Under the pieces are notes generated by a model. It was not told the DNA's origin and searched no databases. It was given only the letters and a program-made list of their open reading frames with translations. From Pohlia nutans (Eukaryota > Streptophyta > Bryopsida > Bryales > Mniaceae), in assembly GCA_022496805.1 (NCBI GenBank), contig CM040087.1, positions 4,972,001-5,036,000 on the forward strand: a stretch of 64,000 nucleotides of DNA. Reading direction: 5' to 3'. Shown here in pieces: positions 37,614 to 49,194 of this stretch. Position 1 is the stretch's first letter. Each line of letters begins with the position of its first letter. Both the position numbers and the translations under genes were made by a program.

Positions 37614-38157
37614 CCCCTAAGTGACCGAACGACCATTTTATGGTCGCTGCCCTTTTTTTACGGGCTGCCCGAGATGAAAAAAAAAACTTTTTTGAAAAAT
37701 AAAAAATATTTTCAAATAGGAAATCAAGTCTACTTTCCAACCCAATTTGAATTATGTCAATCCGAGTTAAACTCCATCAAGGAGAAATTTTAAAAAACAA
37801 ACACCTCAACATTGTCCTAGTGTTACAAAACTTACTATTTCGGGAAAGTAATGATGTTCCCTCTTTGAAATTTTTTGCTTTTTTGAACTTTAGAATAGAA
37901 TGTCTAGTTTCAACCAATCATACCAAATTTCAAATTCTAAAAATAAAATTTGTAATTTTGGTGAATATTCAACGATAAATGCTTCTAAATTTGTTTAATG
38001 AGTATCGAAAACATTTTTTGAAAGTTTGACCGTATGGATAATTACTAAACATCGTGCTTCTCATTTTCTCTTTTGAACCAAACTTCATCAAAGTTGTAGA
38101 AGCAACATTTTATAGCACATTTAGGTTTGGCCCTTACCCCCTCTGTCATTTAGGGGT
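37614..38157. mobile_element. TTAA element, first of a head-to-tail pair
   Basis: Bounded by TTAA (37610-37613 and 38158-38161); left end CCCCTAAGTGACCGAACGAC, right end GTCATTTAGGGG. The subterminal ACCATTTTATGGTCGCTGCC recurs (as CCAGAATATGGTCGCTC) at the right end of 58267-59173. Confidence 0.75.
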
Positions 38158-38168
38158 TAACCCTTAAC

Positions 38169-38682
38169 CTCTAAATGACCGAACGACAATTTTATGGTTG
38201 CTACCCATTTTTTACGAGCTATTCAAGATGAATTTTATATATATATATATATATAAAATATAACAAATATTTTCAAATAGGAAATCAAGTATACTTTACA
38301 ACGGAATTTGAATCATGTCAATCCTAAATAAACTCCACCAAGGAGAATTTTTCAAAAACAAAGACCTCAATATTGTCCTAGTGTTATAATTTAATATTTG
38401 GGGAAACTAATGATGTTCTCCCCTTTAAAGAAAATTGTTTTGTTTTTAATTCTAGAATAGAATTTCTAGTTTGAACCAATTATACCAAATTTAAAATTCT
38501 AAAAATAAAATTTGTAACTTTGGTGAGTATTAAATGATAAATGATTTTAAATTAAACAAGTATCTAAAACATTTTTTGAAATTTTGACTCTAAAGATAAT
38601 TACCAAACTTCATGCTTTTCATTTTCTCTTTTTTCTTTTCATACAACTAAGTTTTGCCCTTATCCCTTCTATCATTTAGGAA
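38169..38682. mobile_element. TTAA element, second of the pair, diverged
   Basis: Starts CCTCTAAATGACCGAACGAC after TTAA (38165-38168) and ends ATCATTTAGG-AA before TTAA (38683-38686). It is collinear with the preceding copy (CAAATAGGAAATCAAGT, TGTCAATCC, CTCAA-ATTGTCCTAGTGTTA) but visibly diverged. Only 3 bp (CCC) separate the two TTAA sites. Confidence 0.7.
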
Positions 38683-39084
38683 TTAAACATCGTTGCAGCC
38701 AGACAGATGAATGTAACCTTTCCAAAGTCAACTGAAGTATCACAAAGTAAATGAAGGAATTTTTATCCAACCCTTTTTGTAAAGGCTTTGTGTTGGTCAT
38801 ACCACCTCTTCAAATTAAATTAAGGTCATTCAAGCTATTTTTGGATTTTATATGGGTCCCAACTACATAAAGAGTTGTAGAAAACGGTCTACCATGTAGT
38901 GTATTTTGGATTTTTCTATTTTTTTCTTGCTTAAACTAAATTTAAATCATGAAAATGAGTTCTATTGCATTTGAGTCTAACTTGTCTATCAAAATGAAGC
39001 TTACCAAGTCTAGCTCTACTTTAAATTTTTGAAAAATTCTAAACACTAATTGTTTTATTGGCAAATGGCTACCTCCCTCCACGT

Positions 39085-39215
39085 ATACGTATTAGATAAC
39101 CGGCGAGCCGCGATAGCAACGAGTAAGTTATCATACATAATGGCTTGTTCACTTTTCAATCACAACCTTTTATCTTCATGACCCAAAGGCATAGGATGCA
39201 AGAAGGTTATGAGTT
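39085..39215. repeat. Dispersed repeat, second copy of the phytocyanin-intron repeat
   Basis: ATAACCGGCGAGCC, ACGAGTAAGTTATCATACAT, TTGTTCACTTTTCAATCACA, TCTTCATGACCCAA and GGTTATGAGTTGCAACT parallel 20857-21035. Confidence 0.65.
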
Positions 39216-40426
39216 GCAACTAACGTACAATTCTCACAATCGGAGTCACAAAAACATTTATTATTTCAGCACTAAGTTATAGCAGAATGAATCGCTATCA
39301 CTCAACATGTAATTGGGTACTCACTCATCTGAAACCAGAACTGGCAAGGGGAAAGCGAAGATGGCGATGCTTCTGCAACCGATGAGTTTGGATGACTTGG
39401 GAAGAGAAAATCTTCTCCCCAAAATGCTTGTTCCTGATGATGTACCAAAAGCTTTGAAAGTGAAGGGATCAAATATTATGTCACTAAAGCTCAGAATACT
39501 AGAGCCCATACTCAAATTGGCAATAACCACATGATATACAAACAGATACAAAACCCAACATTCCGCAGAGCAGAAATAGAGCTTGACAAGTCCAAATCTC
39601 TAGAGAGCACAAAGAGCAAAAACGTCGTGGTTATTGATGAACACTGCAACATATTTGTGCCAAGTTTTTTGGACAATTGAGTTTCGCCGAAATGACATAA
39701 AATTCAACACAATGATGTGGAATATCCCACGTCATTTCATCCCCCAATGAAATGATGTGGGATATTCTACATCACATCAATAACTATGGGGGCAAGTGGC
39801 ATTAAGCAAGAGCAATCAACCATAGTGATTCAATTACAAATCAAGAGTGTTCCATAGAAAGCACTCCTCAATCATAATTCAAGAGTGTTCCATAATTATT
39901 TATTTAATTCAATATCCCATTCAATTACAAATCACTAGTCACTCCGTAAATAAAGGTGGATGAAACAAAAAGGCACCCTTTTCGAAGGCTACTAAATGTT
40001 ATGCAAAACATGTAATCTAAGGTTGGATGTCCTAAAACCACCAACTTAAGAAATATGGCCTCATTTTAACAAGGTTATTTATGAGAAATATTTTTTGGTC
40101 ATTTGAAAGAAGATTTCTCACAGAATGCACAAATTTTCACAATTTAATTCCCAATATTCAAATTAATACAAATTTTTGAAGTGAAAAGAACTTCGTGACC
40201 TAAATCAGACCTCTAGGTTTCCCCATGTCCACACCATGTGGTACTAATTTTCACTCATAATGATACCCAACACCACCTATTCTTTCACAATGCTTGGCGT
40301 GCCATTGGTCTACTTCAATAGTGAAATTGGTGGTTTTGGGTCATAACTGTGGTGGCCCGAAGAAAGGTCTACATGTTATAATTGGAGGAGGTGGTGGTTT
40401 TAGGACATCCAACCTTAACCCCCAAA

Positions 40427-40745
40427 ATATCTATGTCCTCTTTGAGTGTAACCAAAATCAAAGCAAACAGTGAACCCCCAACAACCTCCAACACAATTTT
40501 AGATATGCACTTTGCAAGTCACTCCAAGTTGTCAAAGCCACCTAATCTCAAATTGGATCTAGGCCATCGCCTCCAAGCCTTGACTATCTATGAACCCACC
40601 TTAGTGTCAATTTCATTAACTTTATGACAAAAACCTAATTCACCCTCCTTTCTATTTGGGATTCTTTGGAAATCATGTCCGTTTGCTTGGCTCCCTTAGA
40701 TAAGGGTCACTCACCTCGCCTGACATGTATTCTCTCTTCTTTGAA
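40427..40745. repeat. Dispersed repeat R3, second copy
   Basis: Reverse-complement match to 33948-34412. The ORF at 40382-40627 is read through this repeat and is not supported as a gene. Confidence 0.65.
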
Positions 40746-41419
40746 TTGAAAGGGTCGTCACCAAACACAAGGGTCTAGCCAGGGTGCAACCACAGTGCAA
40801 ATGTAGGAATATATCAATGAGCAAAACAATTACATTCTGTAACTTCTATTTGCAATTCAATTGAGGAACTGGATAAACTACAACATTTTCGTACTTTGTT
40901 AGATTTAAAACTTTTGAATGCCGTGACTTCGCTTTACTTTTCTCGTCTACGGGAAAAAAAATGGATTTTTCAACGATCGCACATATGCACAGCGCTCATT
41001 GTGCCCATGATGGGTTCATATGTGAGCAGAAGACACAAATGCTTTCATCGTACTTATTCGTGATACGCTCCACATCATAAGGTTATTCATATACATTCAC
41101 GGGTGTTATTCATGAGCATACATTCACGCTCTTCGCTAAAGTAGAAAAAGATAAAACTCTGCCCGTTCTTATCAATCAGCAATTCATAACCAAGATACTG
41201 TAAACATCAGTGTAGGATGGAATGCAAAACTTTGAACGCCAGGACAAAGTTCTAGGAACAAAGATCAGTAACCAATGCGCTTGAATTTAGCATCAGTATT
41301 TTGTATCCGCAGGTCAACAAACCACTTCAGCTTCCCATCGGGACAGCTCGCTACATTAAAAGAAATTAAAAAGAGAAAAGGAAAAAAAAGGAAAAACATA
41401 TCCAGTAAATCTACACCGG

Positions 41420-42740
41420 TCACCCATAAATGGCTTGTGACAAAACCTTCACTTCCTTCACAACCTCATCAAGACTTACTTTAAATTTAGCACTTTCCTC
41501 CTCACTTAATCCACCCTTAGGAGGAACTGGCAATACTAGCAAACAGCTAGTAGGCCTCTTCGTAGAACCTGCTCCACCCAAGTCCTGCATATACAAGTTG
41601 GATCAGAAACGTCCACCAATCCTCAAAGGAACTTTTAACGCAATAGAGGGTGTCAGTTCAGTTTTACTCGGTCATCACTATTTTTCACCTTTCACATTTA
41701 AAGCAATCTTTAAGGATCGGCTTTTCATTTCTCCTGTAGCTCAAATCTCGACAAGCCTACAGATATTTCCGATGACCTAATGCTTACCAGACAATTACAT
41801 CAAAATTACTACAGTAAATTCGTGGTAGATATTCAACAGGAAAGAAGGAATAAAGCAGACAATCACCTCTTTAGACGGTACATAGATGTAAGGTATATTG
41901 GCATCTTCGCACAAGATGGGAACATGCGTTATCACATCAATTGGTGAAATATCCCCAGCTATGATAACCAGCCTGCACGGAATCATCAAGAGAAACAGAG
42001 GAAATGAGTACTACGGTAAATAAGACACAAATATGTAAGCAACGAATTGTCACCTTCACAAACGTATAGTTTCAAACGGAAACACAAAACCTTCATTTGT
42101 GGAACTAGAAACAAAGCTGCACCCGTCATGCAACTGAACATGAAGCGAAAACCCTAAACCTGTTTCCGGAGTGCCTATGGTAGGGTTTTAGGCACACCGG
42201 ATACAAACCCTTGAAAACACAAACATCTTAAACGATGAGGCTGTGATAAGGCGAAAATGTAGTTACCCTTTCTGTCCTTTCCGGATAGCCTTCACGACTT
42301 CCTTAACTCCCCGTTTCAACTGCTTGGATGAAGCGGCTGCATGAGGCGAAAAAAGAAAGTTACAACAATGCCAGAAGCTCTCCTTCAGAAAGCCGCAAAA
42401 GGCAGGGTCAAACAGTAGGAGTCCTCAAACGTGCAGAGCAGCGAATGGGTATCACGAGAATGACGCAGGAAAGGAGCTGGGGATATCTGCCGGATAAGAG
42501 ACAACGCGACAAGACGAAATGCAAGGCAAGTCACAGAAGAGTTGAGGGACGAGGAAACGAGCGTGAAGGGAACACGCGAGTTAAGGAGGTTGTGGAAGAC
42601 AGCGAACCTTTCTTGACGACCTTGAGGGTCTTCTTGGTGAGCTTTTTGCCAGCGAGGGGCTTGGCGATGGGGGAGACGGCCAGGCGTTTGCGTCGGTCCT
42701 TCTCCTTGTCGTGGCGATCCTCCTCGCCATCACTCGCCAT
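41420..42740 (-). CDS. NHP2: NHP2, H/ACA snoRNP core protein (L7Ae family)
   Basis: An RNA-binding subunit of box H/ACA ribonucleoproteins, which guide pseudouridylation of rRNA and snRNA in the nucleolus and Cajal bodies. Four exons (42740-42608, 42336-42267, 41972-41867, 41584-41420) join in phase to 157 residues, like plant NHP2 (about 156). The lysine-rich N-terminus leads into APIAKPLAGKKL-like SPIAKPLAGKKLTKKTLKVV, then KQLKRGVKEVVKAIRKGQKG, LVIIAGDISPIDVITHVPIL, IPYIYVPSKEDLGGAGSTKR and the C-terminal helix. The motifs RGVKEV and IAGD(I)SP-x-DVI are L7Ae signatures; SPIAKPLAGKK and the K-rich N-terminus separate NHP2 from SNU13 and L7Ae. Start: ATG at 42740, first in frame with the exon-1 sequence in family register. 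Confidence 0.95.
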
Positions 42741-42844
42741 GACGACAACGCGCAACCGAACAAGGGAGTGCAACGGGGGACCACGGCCGAAGTGTGAGGG
42801 AAACTCACAGATCACTTGACTTAGTGCGAGCGAGCGAGCTCGAG
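42741..42844. promoter_or_regulatory. Short divergent promoter interval
   Basis: Only 104 bp separate the NHP2 start codon from a divergent ATG at 42845. The interval is GC-rich with GAGCGAGCGAGCTCGAG. A bidirectional promoter is an inference from spacing; no TATA box is obvious. Confidence 0.35.
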
Positions 42845-43051
42845 ATGGCCACAGCAACAGCAGCAGCGGCTCCACAGCAGCTCCCCGTCAGGACGAGCCC
42901 TCTTCCTTCTTATGAGGCTCGTCAGCCTGAGTTAGGGTTTTGCGCTCTCCGTGCCCTAATTCCTCAGCTACAAGTACCCATACCCGCTCAAATAAGGGTT
43001 TTAGCATGTACTAAACCCCTAGAGGACCAAGGATTCATGGTTTTAAAATGA
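42845..43051 (+). pseudogene. Divergent Ala/Pro-rich ORF cut by a TTAA MITE
   Basis: The ATG at 42845 opens MATATAAAAPQQLPVRTSPL and 36 further residues before the frame runs into the MITE starting at 43016. The last residues, ending at TGA, are MITE sequence. It is GC-rich, unlike surrounding DNA, and divergent from NHP2. It may be the 5' end of a real exon truncated by the insertion, or simply a chance ORF in a GC-rich 5' region. No family recognised. Confidence 0.3.
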
Positions 43052-43259
43052 CAAATTCAATTGATCATATTGTGGAAAAGATAATTCAAATGGGACCAAA
43101 ATTAATATCTCTAGAATCAATGAAGAACAATGCATGTGTTGGTAAAAAAGCAAACAAATTTGAAAAAAATGAAGTCCATCTAGAACCTACTCGAAACTAC
43201 TTAAAAAAATATCATGAGGCCCAATTTGGGCTTCTTGGTACTTTAGGGGTTAAGCCCTA
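43016..43259. mobile_element. Small TTAA MITE (about 245 bp)
   Basis: Starts CCCCTAGAGGACCAAGGATT after TAAA and ends TACTTTAGGGG before TTAA (43260-43263). It is the same subfamily as 14067-14288. Part of its interior (AAGTCCATCTAGAACCTACT) also occurs, reversed, near 47800, inside the large 45-53 kb element. Confidence 0.75.
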
Positions 43260-43263
43260 GACT

Positions 43264-43680
43264 TTCTACCCCTACTAAAGTTTTCAAGATTCTTTTTGAT
43301 GCTTTTTTCTTCACATCTTAACTCTTAAAGGATTTAGGGCATAGTAGATACGTTGTTGTATGTTTGACATTTGTTGTAAGTAGAAAGTTTCAAATTGAGA
43401 TCCCAATAGCTTTTAAGACTATGTAAACATGAATTTTAACTTCACTTTTGATGAAACTCATAGGAGGTGTAGAATCATTCCAAATACAATGAAATACAGC
43501 CGTATAATATTGGCTGGAATGGCCAATTAGGACCTTAAAAGATTAAGTTAGTTTTTCTTGTTTAATTCTTACTAAATTCACTCAAAAAAATTCAAATGTA
43601 CACTCTCATTGTAGTTTTGAGAATAGTTATTGTATTTGCAAAATTTGGTTCAAGCAGTAGGGGGTTTAGAACCCTAATGT
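43264..43680. repeat. Dispersed repeat R1, copy 3, split by a TTAA element
   Basis: Starts GCCCTAGACTTTCTACCCCT and continues to GATGC-x-CACATC; after the 43322-43542 insertion it resumes with GTTAGTTTTTCTTGTTTAAT, exactly where copies at 23346 and 27905 are uninterrupted. Confidence 0.65.
43322..43542. mobile_element. TTAA element nested in repeat R1
   Basis: Flanked by TTAA (43318-43321 and 43543-43546). Left end CTCTTAAAGGATTTAGGG, right end GGACCTTAAAAGA. The empty site CATCTTAAGTAAGTTTTCCT at about 23430 has a single TTAA. The interior is repeat R2 (compare 26280-26515). Confidence 0.7.
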
Positions 43681-44300
43681 TATGGGATAATCGGTTGATG
43701 TTTCACAATTGACACATTTTTCTTTCCTAGAGAATCAATGATCAACTATATAATGGTAATTTTTTTAGAATTTTTGTTCTCAGAGTTAAATTTATGAACA
43801 AGAATTTAAGTGAAAAGTTCTTTGAAATCCATGACTAATTTATATGTTTACCTATAACCAACAATCATTGATCTCGACCACAAAGTTGCTTTGTGTTGGC
43901 CATCATTGCGTTGAATATCACTCTATTAAATTTTTGGTAGCATTTTAGGTAACATTATGTTAGCATTTGGATCTGTGAAACGCAGCTTCTTGGCGATCTA
44001 CAAATTAGTTATGGAATACGTATCAACTATAATTAATTCTAACTTAATTCCTCATAGTTGACCCTAATTCCGTGAGCAAAGAAGAAATCCATTGTATGTG
44101 TGTCAGCAAGGTTCAAAAATATTTTAAATTTTTGGCTTGGAGTTGATGAGAATGAAAACTACAAACTTTGAAAACCTCTTGTAGGCTCAAAAATTCATCA
44201 ATTTACAAACCGTAAATTGTGTTGAAAAGATAATAAAGTCTACTTTGACAATATGAAAAAAATTGCAGTACAAAAACTACTACATGCAACTATTTTTTAA

Positions 44301-44786
44301 CCCCTAAAGGACCACAACTATGTTTCTCTTTAAACACTCTAAAGTATCATTTCCCATAAAAAGACGAATAGTTTTTTTATCTAAAACCTTTTGTTTAGAT
44401 TATAAACTTCAAAGTTGGTTGCACCATTTTTTTTGGCTTATTGCCCCAAGTTTGAAACTCTTTAAAAAAGCCTAAAATGTAATTTTTAGTCTCAGATTTG
44501 GTAAAATGAATTTGGTGGTTGTGTATATAGGGGCGTTAGCTCATTATGTACAAAAATGCATATGTATAGCTCATTGTATGAAAAAGTTTAGGAGTTGCCC
44601 GCAATTAGGTTTTTCATCTTTGTATGATTGTATTTTTTGATCTATCATCATTTACGTACGCAAATTACCAGCCTAACTTTGTTACAAAGAGTAGAATCAC
44701 CACAAAAAATCTCAATAATTGAGGATCAATACTCATTCCATACTAAACTGACCGAACTTGGAAAATCAACTTTGGTCCTTTAGGAG
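44301..44786. mobile_element. TTAA MITE (about 490 bp)
   Basis: Starts CCCCTAAAGGACC after TTAA (44297-44300) and ends TTTGGTCCTTTAGGAG before TTAA (44787-44790). Non-coding. It lies about 150 bp left of the 8.26-kb element. Confidence 0.75.
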
Positions 44787-45439
44787 TTAAGCAAAGAATT
44801 GGGAGCACATCCAAAATTTGAAATATTTTTGGACCCTATTGTACAGCCTGCACAGATTCTATTATAGTGGAATTGTCCAAAATGTTCATCTAGAAGATTG
44901 TAGGGCCGATTTCATCTATAGTCTATTAACCCTTTAGTGCCTAGGGTACTGTAGCTGGGAGGTCTGAATTTCAGTGGGTTTTTCCACTGTGATTGAGATT
45001 ATCAGAAATAGAATGTATTAAATTAGAAAGTAGCCGTACAATTCTATTCTCAACTCGAGAGCACACATTTTATTATAATTTGATAATCATCCAACGGTGG
45101 GATCGGAAGATTATAGTATGTATTTGAATTGTATAATGCACGCTCAAAACTGAGATTTTGGGGGATGTGTGACTTCAAAGTTAAATAGAATGTGGGTTAA
45201 ATTTTCAAATATGAAAGTAAAGAAGTTCAGCTATGCCCTATGCCAACACCTCTCCGTTGCAATTTTTCATATCAAAAATAGACTCACACATAATTATTGT
45301 GAATTTTATAAGTGAAAGTGACTTATCCATATACGGATTAGGCAAAAATTTATACGTTGAAAATTGACATGAGTGGGTACATTAGTCAAGATCGGATTAC
45401 ACATACTAATGGAAGATGAAGAAGAGAAGGACGAAGCTA

Positions 45440-45482
45440 TCGCGTGAGCCTTGAGCGATGAGCGGTGAGCGATGAGCGGTAA
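45440..45482 (+). repeat. Left subterminal heptamer array (GAGCGRT)
   Basis: Tandem units GAGCGAT, GAGCGGT, GAGCGAT, GAGCGGT preceded by degenerate units, ending GGTAA. The mirrored array is at 52810-52846. Such subterminal arrays are typical transposase binding sites. Confidence 0.75.
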
Positions 45483-45866
45483 AATCAGGACTTTTGAGCA
45501 CAAAAAGTAGGTCAAGCTTAGTCAAACTTTCTTAAATTAGTAAATATTCGAATATTCATCTAATTATAGTAAAATTATGTGACCTATTTCCGTGGAATTT
45601 AGTTGACCTATAACCGTGGAAATATGGTTGGGTGATATTTTATGAGTAATAAATAAATGCAAATGCCAATACATTTCCAGTATATTGTGAAAATTAGAGC
45701 GGATTACATACAATATTTAGTTAGCCCTCAACACTGTTCTGGATTGAAGTCGTTCCATAATGAACAGAAAATCAGTGCAGAAAATTGTAGTGGCCCTTTT
45801 AGTTTCACTATTGCATTAATAAATCAAGAGGCGCTTACAGAGAATCCAAAATCAAAACTTGGTATC

Positions 45867-46106
45867 CTAGGAGATAAGGTGGGTCAACAACCCACTCTCT
45901 AAAACACGCTTCACTTCATTGAAACTAAAACTAGCAGCGTGCATGAATGTATCGGTCTCAGAATGTAAACCACAAACGACAGTGAATAAATAATACATGT
46001 GCTTACAATTGGCCCAGTGACCACGCTTTCCAAGTGCTTTGGTCGCCATTTCTTTGAAGTTGGGATAGGTGCAAGCAGGTAGCTGAGAAATTGTCAAGTG
46101 GTATTG
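45867..46106 (-). CDS. SWIM-like zinc-finger C-terminal exon
   Basis: An open frame ending at TAA (45867-45869) encodes QYHLTISQLPACTYPNFKEM, then a KALGKRGHWANCKHMYYLF block and a tail with FSFNEVKRVLESGLL. The spacing C-x-(C)-xn-C-x-H with CKHMYYLF fits a SWIM zinc finger, a module of transposases and plant regulators, but the second ligand is Tyr (TAT) where Cys (TGT) is expected. A splice acceptor (CCAG on minus, 46107-46110) precedes the exon. Upstream exons in 46.1-47.6 kb were not recognised. It is probably the C-terminal part of a protein of the surrounding element, likely decayed. It could also be a diverged finger that tolerates Tyr. Confidence 0.5.
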   Translation of the reverse strand, partial: QYHLTISQLPACTYPNFKEMATKALGKRGHWANCKHMYYLFTVVCGLHSETDTFMHAASFSFNEVKRVLESGLLTHLIS

Positions 46107-47769
46107 CTGGATTTTGGGAGGTGTGCCGGAATTAACATAATACGAATGATATATCTCTATAATAACTAATGAATTGAAAATATTTCAAATTTGACATATA
46201 ATATGATAATTAGAAAGAGGATAGATTTGCAATGTGTTAAAACGTGAACTAAGTACCTCACTATCTATGCCTTTGAGGTTTGATTAAACGAATTACAATC
46301 AACAAGTTACTCTATATTCACAGCAATCTCTAGTCCAATGTTATCATAGCATAATAGAGCAGTGCAATGGAGCACCCTTTTGAAAACTGAATCGAAAAAG
46401 AATTTTTTATTTAGATCCATTTTTTTAAGTAATGAAGGAATGACATTTGTATTCTATGAATTTTGGGACTATTGTATCATTGCCATGTAAACTTAGTTTC
46501 TAATTGTAACTAAACTGTGGTTCCATTGCAAAAGGGTGTTAAGGAGCATTGCCGAGGGAGTGACTTAAGGAGCTTGAGCTCAGCTTTCTTCTGTAAGTCA
46601 TCCAAAAAGGTGAGTGTTCCGTTTGTAAATAGTGACTGCTGCTAAATGGATCCGCCCAACCAAGTAGAGTGATCGTTAGTATCATTGCTACCGACATGCA
46701 ACAAAGTATAGGGACTGTATCAGTGCTGACATTAATTTTGCTGGGTAGGTGAACACCATTTAAGACATCTTGTATCCAACCTTCCCTTAAAAATAATTCT
46801 CACGACGTTGATTGGATGTTATAGCATGTATTTTATTTTATTTTTCTCCTAGATTTTGGCTGCAATTCTGTGGTCAACCTCAACTTTTTGGTCTCAATTT
46901 GGCACTGAAATGAAAAGAAGTGCCTTTGAAATTTGAAATTTTCATCTAGGGACAATGAAGTCACTCTGATTCTCCACCATACAAATTAATCTCTGCAAAT
47001 TAAATCTGTGTTAGAATTCTCCTCTGCACTTTGATAGTCATGAGATGAACGAGCTTTGATAGAAATCAATCGAACAAGGAAACGAGATGTTTCCAGATGT
47101 ATTGTAACAAAACGGAAAACGAGATGTTTCCCAATGTGTCGGAGTATACAGAACTGACAGACACGAACACTTATGTAGTCACTCCGATTGCCAATTCTCC
47201 ACTCCTCTGTACAACGTAACACTGGTCCAATCAATTGACTTAAGCCTCAGCTTTCTTTTGAGAATTAATCATCAGTAACTACAATTGCGAGTTAGGGCCA
47301 GTTGCAAATGAAACTGCAGAGTGAGGCCTCTCGGTACCGAGGAGGTACTCTGGTGTACTCTGGTATACCCCAGCTTTTGTAAAATGTCTTATTATAGGTT
47401 AAGTTGACTGTTACAAAATTCTCATGCTCAGGTAAATAATGTAGCACATTATTTTTGTGAGCCAGTGGCTCTGATTGAATTCCTTTTTTATGGGAATCTG
47501 AAATAGTGTAAGTAAGCTTCCACTTATTTTCTGGGATGATGAGAGTTGGTCCACTCATGAATCATTCACAACGAGAATCTAATCTTGTAAACAGTCCCCG
47601 GTCCCGCTTGACTTCGCATTCGATCGGTTCGTTTCTTGCAAGTAATAATCCCGAGGTCAGTGACGTACTCGTTCCATGAGATCTGATTGGTACAAAATGA
47701 TTGCAACGGGGTTTTATGATCTTTACAACGGCATAATAAGTGTGTGAGGAACCCGAGGAAGGACATGTG

Positions 47770-47905
47770 GTTTGACAAGAAAGCCCAGTTGAGCCTTATG
47801 TTTTGAGTAGGTTCTATGTGGACTTTCTTTTGTTCAAATTTGATCAACACATGCAATGTTCTTCACTGATTTTACTGATATTAGATTCTGGACCTGTCAT
47901 GTTGA
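47770..47905 (-). repeat. Fragment of the small TTAA MITE family inside the large element
   Basis: AGTAGGTTCTATGTGGACTT, TTTGTTCAAATTTGATCAAC, GCAATGTTCTTCACTGATTT and TAGATTCTGGACC are the reverse of 43016-43259 interior words. The ends are not intact. Confidence 0.5.
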
Positions 47906-48779
47906 GAGAGCCCCTCGGTGCCGAGAGGGACCACGTTACTTTTTTTCGAATAACATTATTGAACTTGATGTCAGGATCGAACAAGAAAATATACTTATCT
48001 TATGCACTTGTCTCGGCTAATGTACAAAGATAGCTCTGGTACATCACATAATTTTCAAGACATAAAACCCATGAATGAACCTGATTTTTCCTGATTCTTG
48101 AATTCTTGAGTATTTGCGCGGATTCAATATGGCACTGTAAGCAACATCGTGATTTGCCGTTCAATGATACTGTTCACAATGCCCCAGAAACTTAGATCTA
48201 GTGAATAATAAAAATATAGTGATACTTTCTAAAGTGAGTTGTTAGCAACCATGATTGATCTTTGTTGCTTAATAGCTCTAAAATAGTTAATAAGCTCCAA
48301 AAATTCCATTCATACTGAATGACGGTGATGGTCTGGAGAGTAAATTGCAGCTGTATGAAGCGCCTAACAAGTGTTAGGAGAACGAGGTGAGCCTTCTGGA
48401 GTCAAATTTTCCATAAGGAGAAGTGAAATTAGTATCAGAAAAATAATGAAACGTACTAATACTCTAAATGAAGGTGTCAGCAACCATGGTTTTATGGGCC
48501 AAAATTATACTCATGCGATAGGATGATGATGCTCTAGAAAACAAATTGCAGCGGCATGAAAGCTCTGAAGGGTGGGAGAGGAACGATTCATAAAATAAAA
48601 ATTGATAAGAGATCCAATTCCAGAGGAGGTGTTACCACTTCCAAATGGAACTAAAAAATGTAGCGCCTAGAATCGTTACTTTTTTTCGAAGTTTGTCGGC
48701 TTTCAGTTGGTCTCTCAGTACCGAGAGGGTCGATGTCCAATAGATTATAAGAATGTAATACAATAGATTATACCCAAAG

Positions 48780-48850
48780 AATTGATGTTTTGATGCTTTG
48801 AGAATTTCAGAGTTGATGCTTTGATGCTTTGAGAATTTCAGAATTGATGG
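48780..48850. repeat. Short tandem repeat of TTGATGCTTTGAGAATTTCA
   Basis: Units of about 40 bp with GATGCTTTGA and AGAATTTCAGA-TTGATG, about two copies. Confidence 0.75.
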
Positions 48851-49194
48851 TTTTATGCTTCCAAAATTGTAAGACGAGAGCTCAAGCAGAGTTTTCAAAT
48901 TCGATTGCTTATGCTGATGCTGGCAGTCTAGGGTTTGGGAATAAGGCCATTCGAGCCCCTCGGTACCGAGAGGGACCTCTCGGCATGTCCATCGAAGTTC
49001 ATGATTGGACTAGATGGGGTCTCTGGGTACCAAGAGGGTACTGAGGACCCTTGTCGCCATCGTGTATTTGGCACTTGAAGCCCAAAACTATGCCACAAAC
49101 AACTCTCTCGGTACCGAGAAGGACCTCATTCCCTTGATAGCAATTGTGTGTTGCCTCCCTCAGAGTTCTGGACAGCTTCTAAAGTATAAATTTT

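Larger units (their letters stand above)
36764..41419. other. Intergenic stretch between the FPF1-like ORF and NHP2
   Basis: Contains a SINE (37021-37197), a tandem pair of TTAA elements (37614-38157, 38169-38682), the second copy of the phytocyanin-intron repeat (39085-39215) and repeat R3 (40427-40745). A 39313-39534 ORF and its reverse-strand shadow (39321-39551, which ends at a GTGAGT donor-like site) match no family I know. No gene is called. Confidence 0.5.

Noticed and set aside
39313..39551. Overlapping ORFs on both strands, one ending at a GTGAGT donor-like site
   Set aside because: No family match, no acceptor or partner exon found; it lies next to a dispersed repeat.
47292..47856. 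Minus-strand ORFs inside the large element
   Set aside because: One is read through a MITE fragment, the other through a palindrome site; no domain recognised.
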